64,000 nucleotides of DNA from Acetobacter lovaniensis (GCF_014207635.1 NZ_JACHIE010000001.1:558001-622000); one strand, 5' to 3'. Counted from the stretch's first letter, positions 41,973 through 51,846 are shown. The notes: generated from the letters alone by a model not told the origin. Numbers and translations are program-made.

Positions 41973-43481
41973 TTACTGCTCGTGAATATTGTCCAGATCG
42001 GCAAAGCGTGTGTATTCGCCTTCGAAAAACAGGTTGATGGTGCCTGTTGGCCCATGACGCTGTTTTTCCAGAATCAGTTCGGCCTTGTTATGGACCAGCC
42101 CCATCTTGCGCTGCCATTCGTCCATGGCCACTGCGTATTTGTCCATGGAATCATAGGCTGTTTCCTTGGGCATACGCTGTTGCAGGTAATATTCGTCACG
42201 ATAGACGAACATCACCGCATCGGCGTCCTGCTCGATGGAGCCGGATTCACGCAAGTCAGACAGCATTGGCCGTTTGTCCTCGCGGCTTTCCACCTGACGG
42301 GAGAGCTGGGACAGCGCAATAACCGGCACTTCCAGTTCCTTGGCAATAGCCTTGAGGCCCTGCGTGATCATGGAAATTTCGAGCACGCGGCTTTCGGGGC
42401 GGGTGCCAACGGAGGGGCGCATAAGCTGGAGGTAATCCACCACAATCAGGCTCAGCCCCTGCGTGCGCTTGAGGCGGCGGCAGCGTGTACGCATGGCCGA
42501 GAGCGAAATGGCAGGCGTATCATCAATCAGCAGTGGCAGGCGGGACAACTCGTGGCTGACCCGCACAAACCGGTCAAACTCCTTTTGCCCGATATCACCC
42601 CGGCGGATACGCTCGCCCGATACCTCGGCCTGTTCGGACAAAATACGTGTGGCAAGCTGCTCGGCCGACATTTCGAGTGAGAAAATGGCAACAGACCCAT
42701 TGGGTTTGCCTCCTTTTTCCTCCGCGTCATCCATCAGGGAGCGCGCGGCGGAAAAGGCAATCTTGGTCGCCAGCGCCGTTTTGCCCATGGCCGGACGCCC
42801 TGCCAGAATAAGCAGATCAGACGGATGCAGCCCACCGGTCTTTTTATCCAGATCCCGCAGGCCGGATGTCAGGCCCGTGACGTGCCCTTCGCTCTGGAAG
42901 GCTAGGGCCGCCACATTGATCGCGCCTGTGAGCGCCTTGTTGAAGGCGACAAAATCGCCCTCCTTGCCTTTTTCGGTCGCCAGCTTGAACAGGGCTTCTT
43001 CCCCTGCCTCAATCTGGTCAGGGCCGGACAGGTCCCCCGTTGCCCCAAAAGCGCTGTTAACAACATTTTCGCCAATCTCAATCAACTGCCGGCGGATCCA
43101 CGCATCATGGATGGCGCGCCCGTAATCCCCGGCGTTGATAATCCCGACCATGGACGTCAGCAGTTTGGCCAGATAGGCCATGCCGCCCACGTTATCGAGC
43201 ATGCCGGAGTTTTCCAGCTCCGCGCGCATGGTAACGGGGTCGGCCAGTTGCCCGTTTTCGATCCTGCGGGCAATGGCGGCATATAACTGCCCGTTTACAC
43301 GGTTGGCAAAATGCTCACCGGCCAGAAAGTCGGATACCCGGTCATACGCCCGGTTATTGGTCAGCAACGCGCCCAGCAGCGCCTGCTCGGCCTCGATATT
43401 GGCCGGAGGCTGGCGCAGGGTCAGCCCCAGCAGGCCATCTTCCTTTGGTTTGTCGGTCTGTGTTGTCATGCTCACATTCAT
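41973..43481 (-). CDS. dnaB: Replicative DNA helicase DnaB
   Basis: The 502-residue hexameric helicase unwinds DNA at the replication fork. The N-terminal DnaG/DnaC-interaction domain (LRQPPANIEAEQALLGALL) is followed by the RecA-like motor domain with Walker A GRPAMGKTA near residue 232 and IVVDYLQLM near residue 355. Length and domain order are normal. ATG codons at 43481 and 43469 are both possible starts. Confidence 0.96.
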   Translation of the reverse strand: MNVSMTTQTDKPKEDGLLGLTLRQPPANIEAEQALLGALLTNNRAYDRVSDFLAGEHFANRVNGQLYAAIARRIENGQLADPVTMRAELENSGMLDNVGGMAYLAKLLTSMVGIINAGDYGRAIHDAWIRRQLIEIGENVVNSAFGATGDLSGPDQIEAGEEALFKLATEKGKEGDFVAFNKALTGAINVAALAFQSEGHVTGLTSGLRDLDKKTGGLHPSDLLILAGRPAMGKTALATKIAFSAARSLMDDAEEKGGKPNGSVAIFSLEMSAEQLATRILSEQAEVSGERIRRGDIGQKEFDRFVRVSHELSRLPLLIDDTPAISLSAMRTRCRRLKRTQGLSLIVVDYLQLMRPSVGTRPESRVLEISMITQGLKAIAKELEVPVIALSQLSRQVESREDKRPMLSDLRESGSIEQDADAVMFVYRDEYYLQQRMPKETAYDSMDKYAVAMDEWQRKMGLVHNKAELILEKQRHGPTGTINLFFEGEYTRFADLDNIHEQ

Positions 43482-43531
43482 GGCCTGTTACGGGTGCGGG
43501 TCTGGCATATGGCGCGGGGCAAGTCGGTCTT

Positions 43532-44182
43532 TCAGGCACCAAAGGTTGCCACAAAATCGGCAAGTCCGGTCTGCCTGCGCGTCAGCAGGCGGCCCGCCAC
43601 CAGCACGGAGCGCGCCTCGGCCACGGCCCGGTCCAGCTCTGTGTTGATGATAACATTATCAAACTCCTGCCAGTGCGAAATTTCATCCCGCGCGGCAGCC
43701 ATACGCCGGGCAATTTCGTCCGGATGGTCGGAACCGCGCCCCTTGAGACGGCGCTCCAGTTCCTCCAGAGAGGGCGGAAGCACAAACAGACCGATCACAT
43801 CCCCCGGCAGGGCCTCGCGTATCTGCCGGTGTCCCTGCCAGTCTATGTCGAACACCATGTCATGGCCTGCGGCAAGGGCCTGCTCCACCGGAGCACGGGG
43901 GGTGCCGTAGCCCCGGCCGAACACAATGGCCCATTCGAGCAGGTCACCCGCCTGCGCCATGGCCTCAAACTGCTCCATGGTCCGGAAATAGTAATGCACA
44001 CCCTCTTTTTCCCCCGGTCGGGGCTGGCGCGTGGTCACGGACACGGAATGCTTCAGTTTTGTGTCCGACGCACGCAGTGCATTGGCGATTGTTGACTTGC
44101 CAGCACCCGAAGGAGCGGAAATAACAAGGCATACGCCCCGCCGCGTTGCCTGACCCGGATGAGCCGTTCCATTGTGCGCCAT
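43532..44182 (-). CDS. gmk: Guanylate kinase
   Basis: The 216-residue enzyme phosphorylates GMP to GDP. The P-loop SAPSGAGKST is near residue 21, followed by SVSVTTRQPRPGEKEGVHYYF, the GMP-binding part, and the lid. The start at 44182 is preceded by AAAAGAG; the open frame upstream would clash with the divergent dehydrogenase gene's leader. The upstream neighbour is divergent. Confidence 0.95.
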   Translation of the reverse strand: MAHNGTAHPGQATRRGVCLVISAPSGAGKSTIANALRASDTKLKHSVSVTTRQPRPGEKEGVHYYFRTMEQFEAMAQAGDLLEWAIVFGRGYGTPRAPVEQALAAGHDMVFDIDWQGHRQIREALPGDVIGLFVLPPSLEELERRLKGRGSDHPDEIARRMAAARDEISHWQEFDNVIINTELDRAVAEARSVLVAGRLLTRRQTGLADFVATFGA

Positions 44183-44292
44183 ACTGCTCTTTTCACACCC
44201 TGCCTGTTCAAACTTACGCTCTTGCCTCTTCATGCCAGAAGCGGCCATGCTGCGCCACCGCGCTCTATGCCACAAGGAAGGCGGACCTTGCC

Positions 44293-45111
44293 ATGCAACA
44301 CAACACTGTTCTCATAACCGGCGCATCCTCTGGTCTGGGGCGCGCACTGGCCCAGACTCTGGCCCGGCCCGGCCGCACGCTCTGGCTGGGAGGGCGCAAC
44401 ACCGCACGGCTGGAAGAAACGGCACAACACTGCATAAGCCGTGGCGCTGCCGTCCACCTGAATATATGCGATGTCACAGATACCGCAGCCATGGCGCAAT
44501 GGGTGCATGGCACAGGTGGGGTGGACATGGTTCTGGCCTGTGCGGGCATTACCGGTGGCACGCGCAGGCCCACAGGCCCGGATAGCGCTGCCACCGAACC
44601 GCAGGCCCAGATCCGCCGGATTTTTGCAACCGACCTGACCGGCGTGCTCAATACCGTGCTCCCCGCACTGGAGCTGATGCAGGGCCAGCCCCGCGCCGCG
44701 GATGGCCTGCGCGGGCGCATCTGCGCCATTTCCTCCGTAGCCGGGCTTGTCTCCTTCCCCGGCACGCCCTCTTACAGTGCGGCCAAGGCGGCGGTGGACC
44801 GGTTTATGGTCGCAACCGGGGGCAACGCCAAAAAGGCGGGTATTCTGCTCAGTTCGGTTGTCTGCGGTTTTCTGGACACGCCCATGGTGGCGCACAACAC
44901 GTTCTCCATGCCCGGCCTGACCGATGTTAACAGCGCAAGCCGCCGCATTCTGCGCGGGCTTGCCCGCAATGAGCGGCGTATTACCTTCCCACTCTGGCTG
45001 GCGGCGGGCTCACGCCTTATGGACCTGTTACCTATCTCGCTGGCAGAAGCCTACTATAACAACCAGCCTGCCGGAGCCCCCGGCAGCATGCCCGAGCCCG
45101 ACCTGAGTTGA
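44293..45111 (+). CDS. Short-chain dehydrogenase/reductase
   Basis: The 272-residue NAD(P)-dependent oxidoreductase has the Rossmann motif ITGASSGLGRAL (residues 8-19), the NAG-like CAGITGG and the catalytic Ser-Tyr-Lys set (ISSVAG, then SYSAAKAAVDRF). The substrate cannot be read from the sequence; many acetic acid bacteria use such enzymes on polyols and ketones. The next gene, an NCS1 permease, begins 43 bases downstream on the same strand. Confidence 0.88.
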   Translation: MQHNTVLITGASSGLGRALAQTLARPGRTLWLGGRNTARLEETAQHCISRGAAVHLNICDVTDTAAMAQWVHGTGGVDMVLACAGITGGTRRPTGPDSAATEPQAQIRRIFATDLTGVLNTVLPALELMQGQPRAADGLRGRICAISSVAGLVSFPGTPSYSAAKAAVDRFMVATGGNAKKAGILLSSVVCGFLDTPMVAHNTFSMPGLTDVNSASRRILRGLARNERRITFPLWLAAGSRLMDLLPISLAEAYYNNQPAGAPGSMPEPDLS

Positions 45112-45154
45112 CCCCAGCCCCACCCCCCGGCCCAATGCAGAAAAAACCTCAGAC

Positions 45155-46501
45155 ATGACGCAGGACACCCCCCGGCGCGCACATGCCGTAATGGAGGACA
45201 TGTCCGCCACCGCCGTGCGCGAACCTGTGCCCGAACACCTGAAAACCATGCGAATGGACCGCGTGTTCTGGAGCCATTTTGCCCCCAATCTGGGTCTGGG
45301 CGGCTGGGTTACGGGGGCGCTGCTGGTCAGCATGGGGCTGGATTTTAAAACAGGCGTTGCCGCCGTAATACTGGGCAACCTGATTGGCGCACTCCCCGTG
45401 GCACTGGCCGCTGCCATTGGCCCTGTAACCGGGCTGACGCAAATGGAGGCATCCCGCCGTGCGCTGGGGCAGATGGGCCTGCGCCTGCCTGCGTTCCTGA
45501 ACTGGATTTACTGCGTGGGGTGGGACGCGGTGAACAACGTCCCCGCAGCAACCGCCCTGATTGCACTGCTTCTGGCTGGCGGCATACACGCCCCGTTCTG
45601 GGCGGCCCTTGGCGTGCTGGCCGGGGTGCAGATGCTGGCCTCCATTTACGGCCATCATGTGGTGCAGACCTTGCAGAAATATCTTGGCGCGTTCCTGCTG
45701 CTGGCCTTTGCGTTTATTGGCATTGTGTTTGCCCTGCGCGGGCAGGCGCCACTTGGCAGTCATCACCCCGTCAGCGTGAGCACATTCTTGCTGGCTGTGG
45801 GGGTTCTGGTCAGCTTTAACCTGTCATGGGCGTCTTATTCTTCAGATTATACGCGCTACCTGCCTGCCAGCGCCAATCCCAAAAAAGTGGTGCTGCTTGC
45901 GCTGGCCGGGTTGCTGGCTTCGGCCATTCCATTCCAGATTCTGGGCCTGATCTCAGCCGGTAGTGTGGCAGATGCTTCCCCCACAGCGGTTATTGCATCG
46001 CTCCTGCATACTCTGGGCCCACTGGGCACGTTTGCGCTGGCTGCCATTGCGCTGTCTTCCATTACCGGCAATTCATTCAATGACAACACGGCAAGTTACA
46101 GCCTTATTTCCGCCGGGGTGCATGTACCCCGCGTTGCCGCAGCCATACTGACAGCCACACTGGGCTACGTGCTGGCCGTAGCCGGTGCGGGGCGATACAC
46201 AACGCTCTACACTGACTACCTGATGGTCACCCTGTACTGGATTGCCCCGTGGATAGGCATTGTGCTGGCGGACTGGTACTGCACAGACCACGCCCCACGG
46301 CCCACGCCAAGCGGATGGACACGGGGTGCCAGCATATTTGCCATAACCACCGCCCTGACCGTTGGCCTGTTTTCCACCAGCAGCCTGTACACCGGCCCCA
46401 TTGCCCGCTGGCTGGGTGGGGCCGATATTGGGTATTATGTCGGGTTTTTTGTTGCTGCTGGCTGTTACGCGGCAGGCATGCCGCGACGCACCAGTTCGTA
46501 A
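45155..46501 (+). CDS. NCS1-family permease (cytosine/purine type, CodB-like)
   Basis: The 448-residue product has 12 predicted membrane helices. NCS1 features include WSHFAPNLGLGGWVTGALLV in TM1, the GPVTGLTQMEASRRALG motif and a later SFNLSWASYSSDYTRYLP. NCS1 carriers import cytosine, allantoin, purines, hydantoins or thiamine precursors; the true substrate is open. Its end overlaps the convergent rlmB by 37 bases. Confidence 0.88.
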   Translation: MTQDTPRRAHAVMEDMSATAVREPVPEHLKTMRMDRVFWSHFAPNLGLGGWVTGALLVSMGLDFKTGVAAVILGNLIGALPVALAAAIGPVTGLTQMEASRRALGQMGLRLPAFLNWIYCVGWDAVNNVPAATALIALLLAGGIHAPFWAALGVLAGVQMLASIYGHHVVQTLQKYLGAFLLLAFAFIGIVFALRGQAPLGSHHPVSVSTFLLAVGVLVSFNLSWASYSSDYTRYLPASANPKKVVLLALAGLLASAIPFQILGLISAGSVADASPTAVIASLLHTLGPLGTFALAAIALSSITGNSFNDNTASYSLISAGVHVPRVAAAILTATLGYVLAVAGAGRYTTLYTDYLMVTLYWIAPWIGIVLADWYCTDHAPRPTPSGWTRGASIFAITTALTVGLFSTSSLYTGPIARWLGGADIGYYVGFFVAAGCYAAGMPRRTSS

Positions 46502-47283
46502 AGCCCGAGTGCAGCCGCAACGGACACATTCAGGCTTTCCATCTCACCGGGCATGTACAGCCCGGCAATTTCATCACAGCTCTCACGCGTCAGGCGGCGC
46601 AGGCCACGCCCTTCGGCCCCCAGCACAAGGGCTACGCGTCGCCCGTCAAACCCGGCACCGTTCAGAATTGTGCCGCCAGCATCCAGCCCCACTGTCCAGC
46701 AGCCCGCCTTTTGCAGCATTTCTATTGCGCGGGAGAGGTTGACCTCGCGCACAAAAGGCACGGTTTCCAGCGCGCCGGATGCGGCCTTGGCCAGCACGGC
46801 GGTTTCTTCCGGGGCATTGCGGTCCTGCACCACAATGCAGGCCGCCCCAAAGGCTGCGGCAGAGCGCAGTATGGCGCCAACATTGCGCGGGTCTGTGACC
46901 TGATCAAGCACCAGCACGGGGCCGGGGCGTTCCAGCGCCTCCTCCAGCGAGAGCGAAGGCAGAATCTGCGCCAGCATGGCCACACCCTGATGCACCGCCT
47001 CCGGCCCCAGCAGGTCGTCCAGCCGCGCGCGCTGCACCAGTTCGGGGTTGACCTGCAAGCCCCGCCCACCGGCACGGGCGGCTTCTTCGAGCACCGGGTG
47101 TTCGGCCTCGGTCACCAGCAGGCGCTCGTACACCCTGCGCGGGTTGGCCAGAGCCGCCGCCACGGCATGTGTGCCAAACAGCCAGCATTTGCCCGCCGGA
47201 GCCGTACCATCGCGCCCACCGCCACCATGGGCGGATGAACGGGAGCGGCGTGCGGGGCGTGCGGCTTTGCGGGGGTTCTGCAT
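46465..47283 (-). CDS. rlmB: 23S rRNA (guanosine-2'-O-)-methyltransferase RlmB / TrmH family
   Basis: The 272-residue SPOUT methyltransferase has an N-terminal substrate-binding domain (WLFGTHAVAAALANPRR) and the knotted C-terminal domain with motif 1 DQVTDPRNVGAILRSA, motif 2 LVLGAEGRGLRRL and motif 3 MESLNVSVAAALGLYE. RlmB methylates G2251 in the ribosomal P-loop. The basic N-terminal 30 residues are an extension. The start was set at ATG 47283; an in-frame TTG lies at 47289. Confidence 0.92.
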   Translation of the reverse strand: MQNPRKAARPARRSRSSAHGGGGRDGTAPAGKCWLFGTHAVAAALANPRRVYERLLVTEAEHPVLEEAARAGGRGLQVNPELVQRARLDDLLGPEAVHQGVAMLAQILPSLSLEEALERPGPVLVLDQVTDPRNVGAILRSAAAFGAACIVVQDRNAPEETAVLAKAASGALETVPFVREVNLSRAIEMLQKAGCWTVGLDAGGTILNGAGFDGRRVALVLGAEGRGLRRLTRESCDEIAGLYMPGEMESLNVSVAAALGLYELVRRGMPAA

Positions 47284-47486
47284 GGACAATACGGTTCCAG
47301 GTTGGAGTCACTCTGCCTCTCCCCTAGCGCATGAGCGGGGTCTCCGCCTATCCCTGCAACAGCGCGGGGATTATCTTTAGTCTGTCGCAGGGCATGGGCG
47401 TAGCAGGGAATGGACATTCCCCCCCTGCGGCTGTAATCCGTCTGATGCAAAGCAGCCTAGACACAACAGCAGAACGGGAGCGCCCC

Positions 47487-48146
47487 ATGTCCGCAGCTCA
47501 GGGCCCATGTGCGGGCGCCATTACCCTGTATAAAAATGACCTGCCCGATGGCCTGCGCTTTACCGGCTCCATTGCCGTGGATACGGAGACAATGGGCCTG
47601 AACCCGTACCGGGACCGGCTCTGCCTTGTCCAGCTTTCCAGTGGAGATGGCACGGCCCATCTGGTCCAGCTTATGCCGCCCTCCCTTGGTGGAACCGGGT
47701 ATGACTGCCCCAACCTCAAGCGCGTTCTGGCAGACCCCACGCTGACCAAAATCATGCATTTTGCACGGTTTGATGTACGCATTCTGCAACATGCGCTGGG
47801 TATTACGGTCAGCCCCGTTGTATGCACCAAAATTGCGGCCCGGCTGGTCCGCACCTTTACGGACCGCCACGGGCTGGCCGCCCTGTGCCGGGACCTGCTG
47901 GGCGTGGACCTGAGCAAACAGCAGCAAAGTTCGGACTGGGGCGCGCCAGAACTCAAACCCGAGCAACTGGCCTATGCCGCCTCGGACGTGCTGTACCTGC
48001 ACGCGCTGTGGCACAAGCTGGACGCCCTGCTGGAGCGTGAAAACAGGCGCGATCTGGCGCAGGCATGCTATGATTTTCTGCCCACGCGCGCACGGCTGGA
48101 CATGATGGGTTACGAAGACCCGGATATTTTCTCTCACCGCGCCTGA
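47487..48146 (+). CDS. RNase D-family 3'-5' exonuclease
   Basis: The 219-residue product has the DEDDy exonuclease domain only: IAVDTETMG (first D and E), HFARFDVRIL (second D) and YAASDVLYLHALW (Y and last D). It lacks the HRDC domains of E. coli RNase D, as is usual in the short alphaproteobacterial form, which matures tRNA and other RNAs. GGGAG precedes ATG 47487. It begins the kdsD-lptCAB gene block. Confidence 0.9.
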   Translation: MSAAQGPCAGAITLYKNDLPDGLRFTGSIAVDTETMGLNPYRDRLCLVQLSSGDGTAHLVQLMPPSLGGTGYDCPNLKRVLADPTLTKIMHFARFDVRILQHALGITVSPVVCTKIAARLVRTFTDRHGLAALCRDLLGVDLSKQQQSSDWGAPELKPEQLAYAASDVLYLHALWHKLDALLERENRRDLAQACYDFLPTRARLDMMGYEDPDIFSHRA

Positions 48147-48194
48147 GCAACGGCGTATCTGGCACCCCTTTGCCACCGGACCGACCTGACACCC

Positions 48195-49199
48195 ATGACA
48201 CCCCCAGCCCACACCCCGCCCCCCACCCCCGACATGGACGCCGCAGCCACCGTGCGCATGGAACTGGCCGGGCTGAACGCACTGGCCCTTGCGCTGGAAG
48301 ACCCCTCCGGCCTTGGGGGGGCATTTGCTCAGGCTGTGGCTGTTCTGCTGGGCATTACCGGCCGGGTGGCGGTTACGGGCATTGGCAAGTCCGGCCATGT
48401 TGCGCGCAAGATACAGGCAACACTGGCCTCCACGGGCACGCCTTCGTTTTATGTGCACCCCGCCGAAGCCTCGCACGGGGATCTGGGCATGGTGTTGCCC
48501 GCAGATGCCATTCTGGCTTTTTCCAATTCGGGGGAAACCACGGAACTGGCCGATATTGCCGCCCATGCCCTGCGCACCGGCCAGCCTTTGCTGGCCGTAA
48601 CCAGCAAGGCCACCTCCACTCTGGCCACAACAGCCACACTGGCCCTGACCCTGCCCGCCATGCCAGAAGCCTGCCCCATGGGGCTGGCCCCCACCACCAG
48701 CACGCTCATGCAGCTTGCCTTTGGTGATGCACTGGCCGTGGCCCTGCTGCGGCAGCGGGGCTTTACCGCAACAGAATTTGGAGCGTTCCACCCCGGTGGC
48801 AGGCTGGGCGCACGCCTGCGCACGGTGCGCGAGGTCATGCACACAGGCAACGCCATGCCCCTGACCGCGCCTGACACGCCCATGCGGGATGTCATTATGG
48901 AAATGACACACAAGGCGCTAGGCTGCGTTGGCATTGTGGGGCAGAATGGGGAACTGGCGGGGCTGATCACGGATGGTGACCTGCGTCGCGCGCTGGACCA
49001 TGACCTTACAACCACACTGGCACAAAACATTATGAACCCACGCCCGCTCACCATAAACCCGGATGTGCTTGCCTCCGAGGCGTTGCAGGTCATGAATGCA
49101 CGTGAGCGGCCCGTTACCGCCCTTTTTGTTCTTAACCCCGCAGGCCAGCCCATTGGGGTTGTGCACCTGCATGATCTGGTCCGGGCAGGCGTTGGATGA
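48195..49199 (+). CDS. kdsD: Arabinose-5-phosphate isomerase (KpsF/GutQ family)
   Basis: The 334-residue enzyme converts ribulose-5-phosphate to arabinose-5-phosphate, the first step of Kdo synthesis for lipopolysaccharide. The SIS sugar-isomerase domain (residues 40-180) contains GIGKSGHVARK and SNSGETTEL, followed by FHPGGRLG. A CBS pair occupies residues 205-334. The stop overlaps the lptC start (ATGA), tying Kdo supply to LPS export. Confidence 0.94.
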   Translation: MTPPAHTPPPTPDMDAAATVRMELAGLNALALALEDPSGLGGAFAQAVAVLLGITGRVAVTGIGKSGHVARKIQATLASTGTPSFYVHPAEASHGDLGMVLPADAILAFSNSGETTELADIAAHALRTGQPLLAVTSKATSTLATTATLALTLPAMPEACPMGLAPTTSTLMQLAFGDALAVALLRQRGFTATEFGAFHPGGRLGARLRTVREVMHTGNAMPLTAPDTPMRDVIMEMTHKALGCVGIVGQNGELAGLITDGDLRRALDHDLTTTLAQNIMNPRPLTINPDVLASEALQVMNARERPVTALFVLNPAGQPIGVVHLHDLVRAGVG

Positions 49200-49933
49200 C
49201 AGACACCCCCGGCAAACGCCCCGAGCGTGAGGACTACGCCCGCTCGGGCGTGGATATACAGCAGCAGCGCGAACGCCTTGCGGCGTCGTCCATCCGGCGC
49301 AGGGTGCCAGATGCCGCCACACTGGCGCGCAGGCGCACCCTGCTGCGCTGGGCCAAATGGCTGCTGCCTGCCACGGCTCTACTGCTTTTATCCGCCATTG
49401 CCGTCTGGCCTGAAGTGGAGCACCTGATAAGCGCCAACCAGACCACCATGCGCGAGTTAAGCAAGGTCAAGATAGAAAGCGGCAACCTTGTCGGGGCCAC
49501 CTACCGTGGCGTGGATGAACACGACCGCCCGTTCACGATCACGGCGGATACGGTGCATCAGGCCCCCAGCAACAGGCTGGACCTGAGCAACCCCATGGCC
49601 GACATTCTGACACAGGGCGGGGACTGGCTTATGGTCCGATCGGAAAAAGGCGTTTACATGCAGCACGCACAGATTCTTGACCTGACCGGAGAAGTCACCC
49701 TGTACCGCGATGATGGTCTGATGATGCACACCCCCCTTGCCGATATTGACATCAAGGCCGGTATTATCACCTCTGACTCATGGGTCCGGGCTGAAGGTCC
49801 GTTTGGTTCGCTGGATGCGCGTGGCTTCCTGCTCAGCCAGCATGATGGTCTGGCCCAGTTCCGTGGCCCCGGCCGCCTGATCCTTAATGATGACCGCCAG
49901 AACGATGCCAGGACTGGCAAAAAGGCATCCTGA
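49196..49933 (+). CDS. lptC: LPS export protein LptC
   Basis: The 245-residue bitopic protein has one N-terminal membrane helix (residues 53-71) after a basic cytoplasmic segment, and then a periplasmic beta-jellyroll (DUF1239/LptC). It takes LPS from LptFG and passes it to LptA. It is coupled to kdsD by a four-base overlap and followed three bases later by lptA. Confidence 0.88.
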   Translation: MTDTPGKRPEREDYARSGVDIQQQRERLAASSIRRRVPDAATLARRRTLLRWAKWLLPATALLLLSAIAVWPEVEHLISANQTTMRELSKVKIESGNLVGATYRGVDEHDRPFTITADTVHQAPSNRLDLSNPMADILTQGGDWLMVRSEKGVYMQHAQILDLTGEVTLYRDDGLMMHTPLADIDIKAGIITSDSWVRAEGPFGSLDARGFLLSQHDGLAQFRGPGRLILNDDRQNDARTGKKAS

Positions 49934-49936
49934 AGC

Positions 49937-51022
49937 ATGACAACACAAGCCTCGCCCTCCCCTTCCTCCGCCATACGTTCCTTTGCGCGCTGCTGCTGCC
50001 TGCTGGCCAGTCTGCCCACAGGCAGCATGCTCTGGCATGGTGCGGCACTGGCGCAGGCGATTGACCTGTCACATGGCGGGCAGATTGCGGTAACGGCTCT
50101 GGGCGGGTTTGACTGGGACCAGAACCTTAAAAAAGTGGTCGCCTATGATCAGGCCAAAGCCGTACGGAACAACGCCACGGTCACGGCGGACAAGCTGATT
50201 GCCTATTACCGCAAAAAGCTGCCCGCAGGTGCTACGGCCACCGAACAGGCCGCTCCCCCGCCTGCCGTCCAGCCGGACCACCCCACCCCCGACCCGGCTC
50301 CATCCACCACAACGGCAACGCCGCCGGGCACCACGGCCACTGCCTCCACCGCCAGGACGGGTGAAGGCAAGACCGCTGATGATCAGGACTCCGGCTCGAA
50401 CGAAATCTACCGGCTGGAAGCCATAGGCCACGTCCATATCTTTACCGATACCGATCAGGCATGGGGGGATAAGGCGGTCTATGACATGGACAAGGCCGTG
50501 CTGGTCATGACCGGCAAAAACCTCCGGCTGACAACCCCGCAGGATGTGCTGACCGCGCGGGATTCCATGGAATACTACTCACAGCAGCATATTTCCATTG
50601 GTCGGGGAGACGCCACCGTCACTACGGATGATCACAGGCAGATCCGGGCCGATGTGCTTGTAGGGTACAGTTCTCTGGTTGACACCCCCAGGACGGACAC
50701 TTCCGGCCAGAACAAAACCGGCAGTTCGGGTGACCCCCTTGCCTCCGGCTCCAACAAGCTGGAAAAGGTCAATGCCTTCGGCCATGTGTGGGTCCGCACC
50801 CAGACCGAAATCGTAACCGGCGATCGCGGCGTGTATGTACCGGATTCGGGCATAGCCCGCATTGTTGGCAACGTGCACATTACACGCGGGCCAAACCAGA
50901 TTCAGGGGGCTGCGGCCATTATCAACATGCACACGGGTATCGCCACCATGACGGAACGGCCCGGTGGCCGGGTCAGCGGGTTGATTGTTCCCAATAATGG
51001 CGATTCATCGGACAGGAAGTAA
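49937..51022 (+). CDS. lptA: LPS transport periplasmic protein LptA (OstA domain)
   Basis: The 361-residue product has a signal peptide (cleavage near LAQA, residue 41) and two OstA-type beta-jellyroll stretches. They are interrupted by low-complexity Pro/Thr/Ala-rich segments at about 96-155 and 248-273. Typical LptA is about 180 residues, so this is roughly twice the usual length because of the insertions and extra strands. It bridges the periplasm, carrying LPS to LptD. Position between lptC and lptB confirms the role. Confidence 0.88.
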   Translation: MTTQASPSPSSAIRSFARCCCLLASLPTGSMLWHGAALAQAIDLSHGGQIAVTALGGFDWDQNLKKVVAYDQAKAVRNNATVTADKLIAYYRKKLPAGATATEQAAPPPAVQPDHPTPDPAPSTTTATPPGTTATASTARTGEGKTADDQDSGSNEIYRLEAIGHVHIFTDTDQAWGDKAVYDMDKAVLVMTGKNLRLTTPQDVLTARDSMEYYSQQHISIGRGDATVTTDDHRQIRADVLVGYSSLVDTPRTDTSGQNKTGSSGDPLASGSNKLEKVNAFGHVWVRTQTEIVTGDRGVYVPDSGIARIVGNVHITRGPNQIQGAAAIINMHTGIATMTERPGGRVSGLIVPNNGDSSDRK

Positions 51023-51024
51023 TA

Positions 51025-51846
51025 ATGAACCGGGAAGTAAGCTGGACGTCCGAAGAAACGGTGCGCGAAGAAGTTGTAAGCATTGGCCCAGAACCCATTG
51101 ACCTGAGCGCCCCCCACAAGTCAGGCCACGGCCTGATCGCCCATAACATAGGCAAAAGCTACAAAAAACGTCAGGTGGTCAAAAACGTCTCGCTCGAAGT
51201 CCATCGGGGGGAAGCCGTTGGTCTGCTTGGCCCTAACGGCGCGGGTAAAACCACCAGTTTTTACATGATTGTGGGGCTGGTCCAGCCCGATACCGGCACC
51301 ATTACGCTGGATGGGGCCGACATTACCCAACTCCCCATGTACCGGCGCGCACGCCTTGGCATTGGTTACCTGCCGCAGGAAGCCAGCATTTTTCGGGGCC
51401 TGAATGTGGAGCAGAACATTATGGCGGCACTGGAGGTGGTTGAACCCGACCCCGACCAGCGGCAGGTCATGCTGGATGGACTGCTCAACGAATTTGGCAT
51501 TACCCGCCTGCGCCACTCCCCCTCCCTCGCCCTGTCCGGTGGGGAACGCAGACGGCTGGAAATTGCACGCGCTCTGGCCAGCCAGCCACACTACATCCTG
51601 CTTGACGAACCTCTGGCCGGGATTGACCCCATTGCCGTGGGCGAAATCCGTGATCTGGTTTCCCACCTCAAGGACCGCGGGATCGGGGTGCTGATCACCG
51701 ACCACAACGTGCGTGAAACACTCGAAGTGATTGACCGCGCCTACATCATGCATAGCGGGCAGGTTCTGATGCAGGGCGTGCCGGAAGAAATTGTCGCGCA
51801 TGAAGACGTCCGGCGCGTTTATCTGGGCGACAGCTTCTCGCTCTAG
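51025..51846 (+). CDS. lptB: LPS transport ABC ATP-binding protein LptB
   Basis: The 273-residue ATPase drives LPS extraction by LptFG. Walker A is GPNGAGKTTS near residue 71, the Q-loop region is YLPQEASIFRGL, the signature is LSGGERRRLEIARAL and Walker B is ILLDEPLAGIDP. An extra acidic N-terminal segment of about 35 residues precedes the domain. It ends the operon. In many alphaproteobacteria rpoN follows lptB, but here two unrelated minus-strand genes follow instead. Confidence 0.95.
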   Translation: MNREVSWTSEETVREEVVSIGPEPIDLSAPHKSGHGLIAHNIGKSYKKRQVVKNVSLEVHRGEAVGLLGPNGAGKTTSFYMIVGLVQPDTGTITLDGADITQLPMYRRARLGIGYLPQEASIFRGLNVEQNIMAALEVVEPDPDQRQVMLDGLLNEFGITRLRHSPSLALSGGERRRLEIARALASQPHYILLDEPLAGIDPIAVGEIRDLVSHLKDRGIGVLITDHNVRETLEVIDRAYIMHSGQVLMQGVPEEIVAHEDVRRVYLGDSFSL

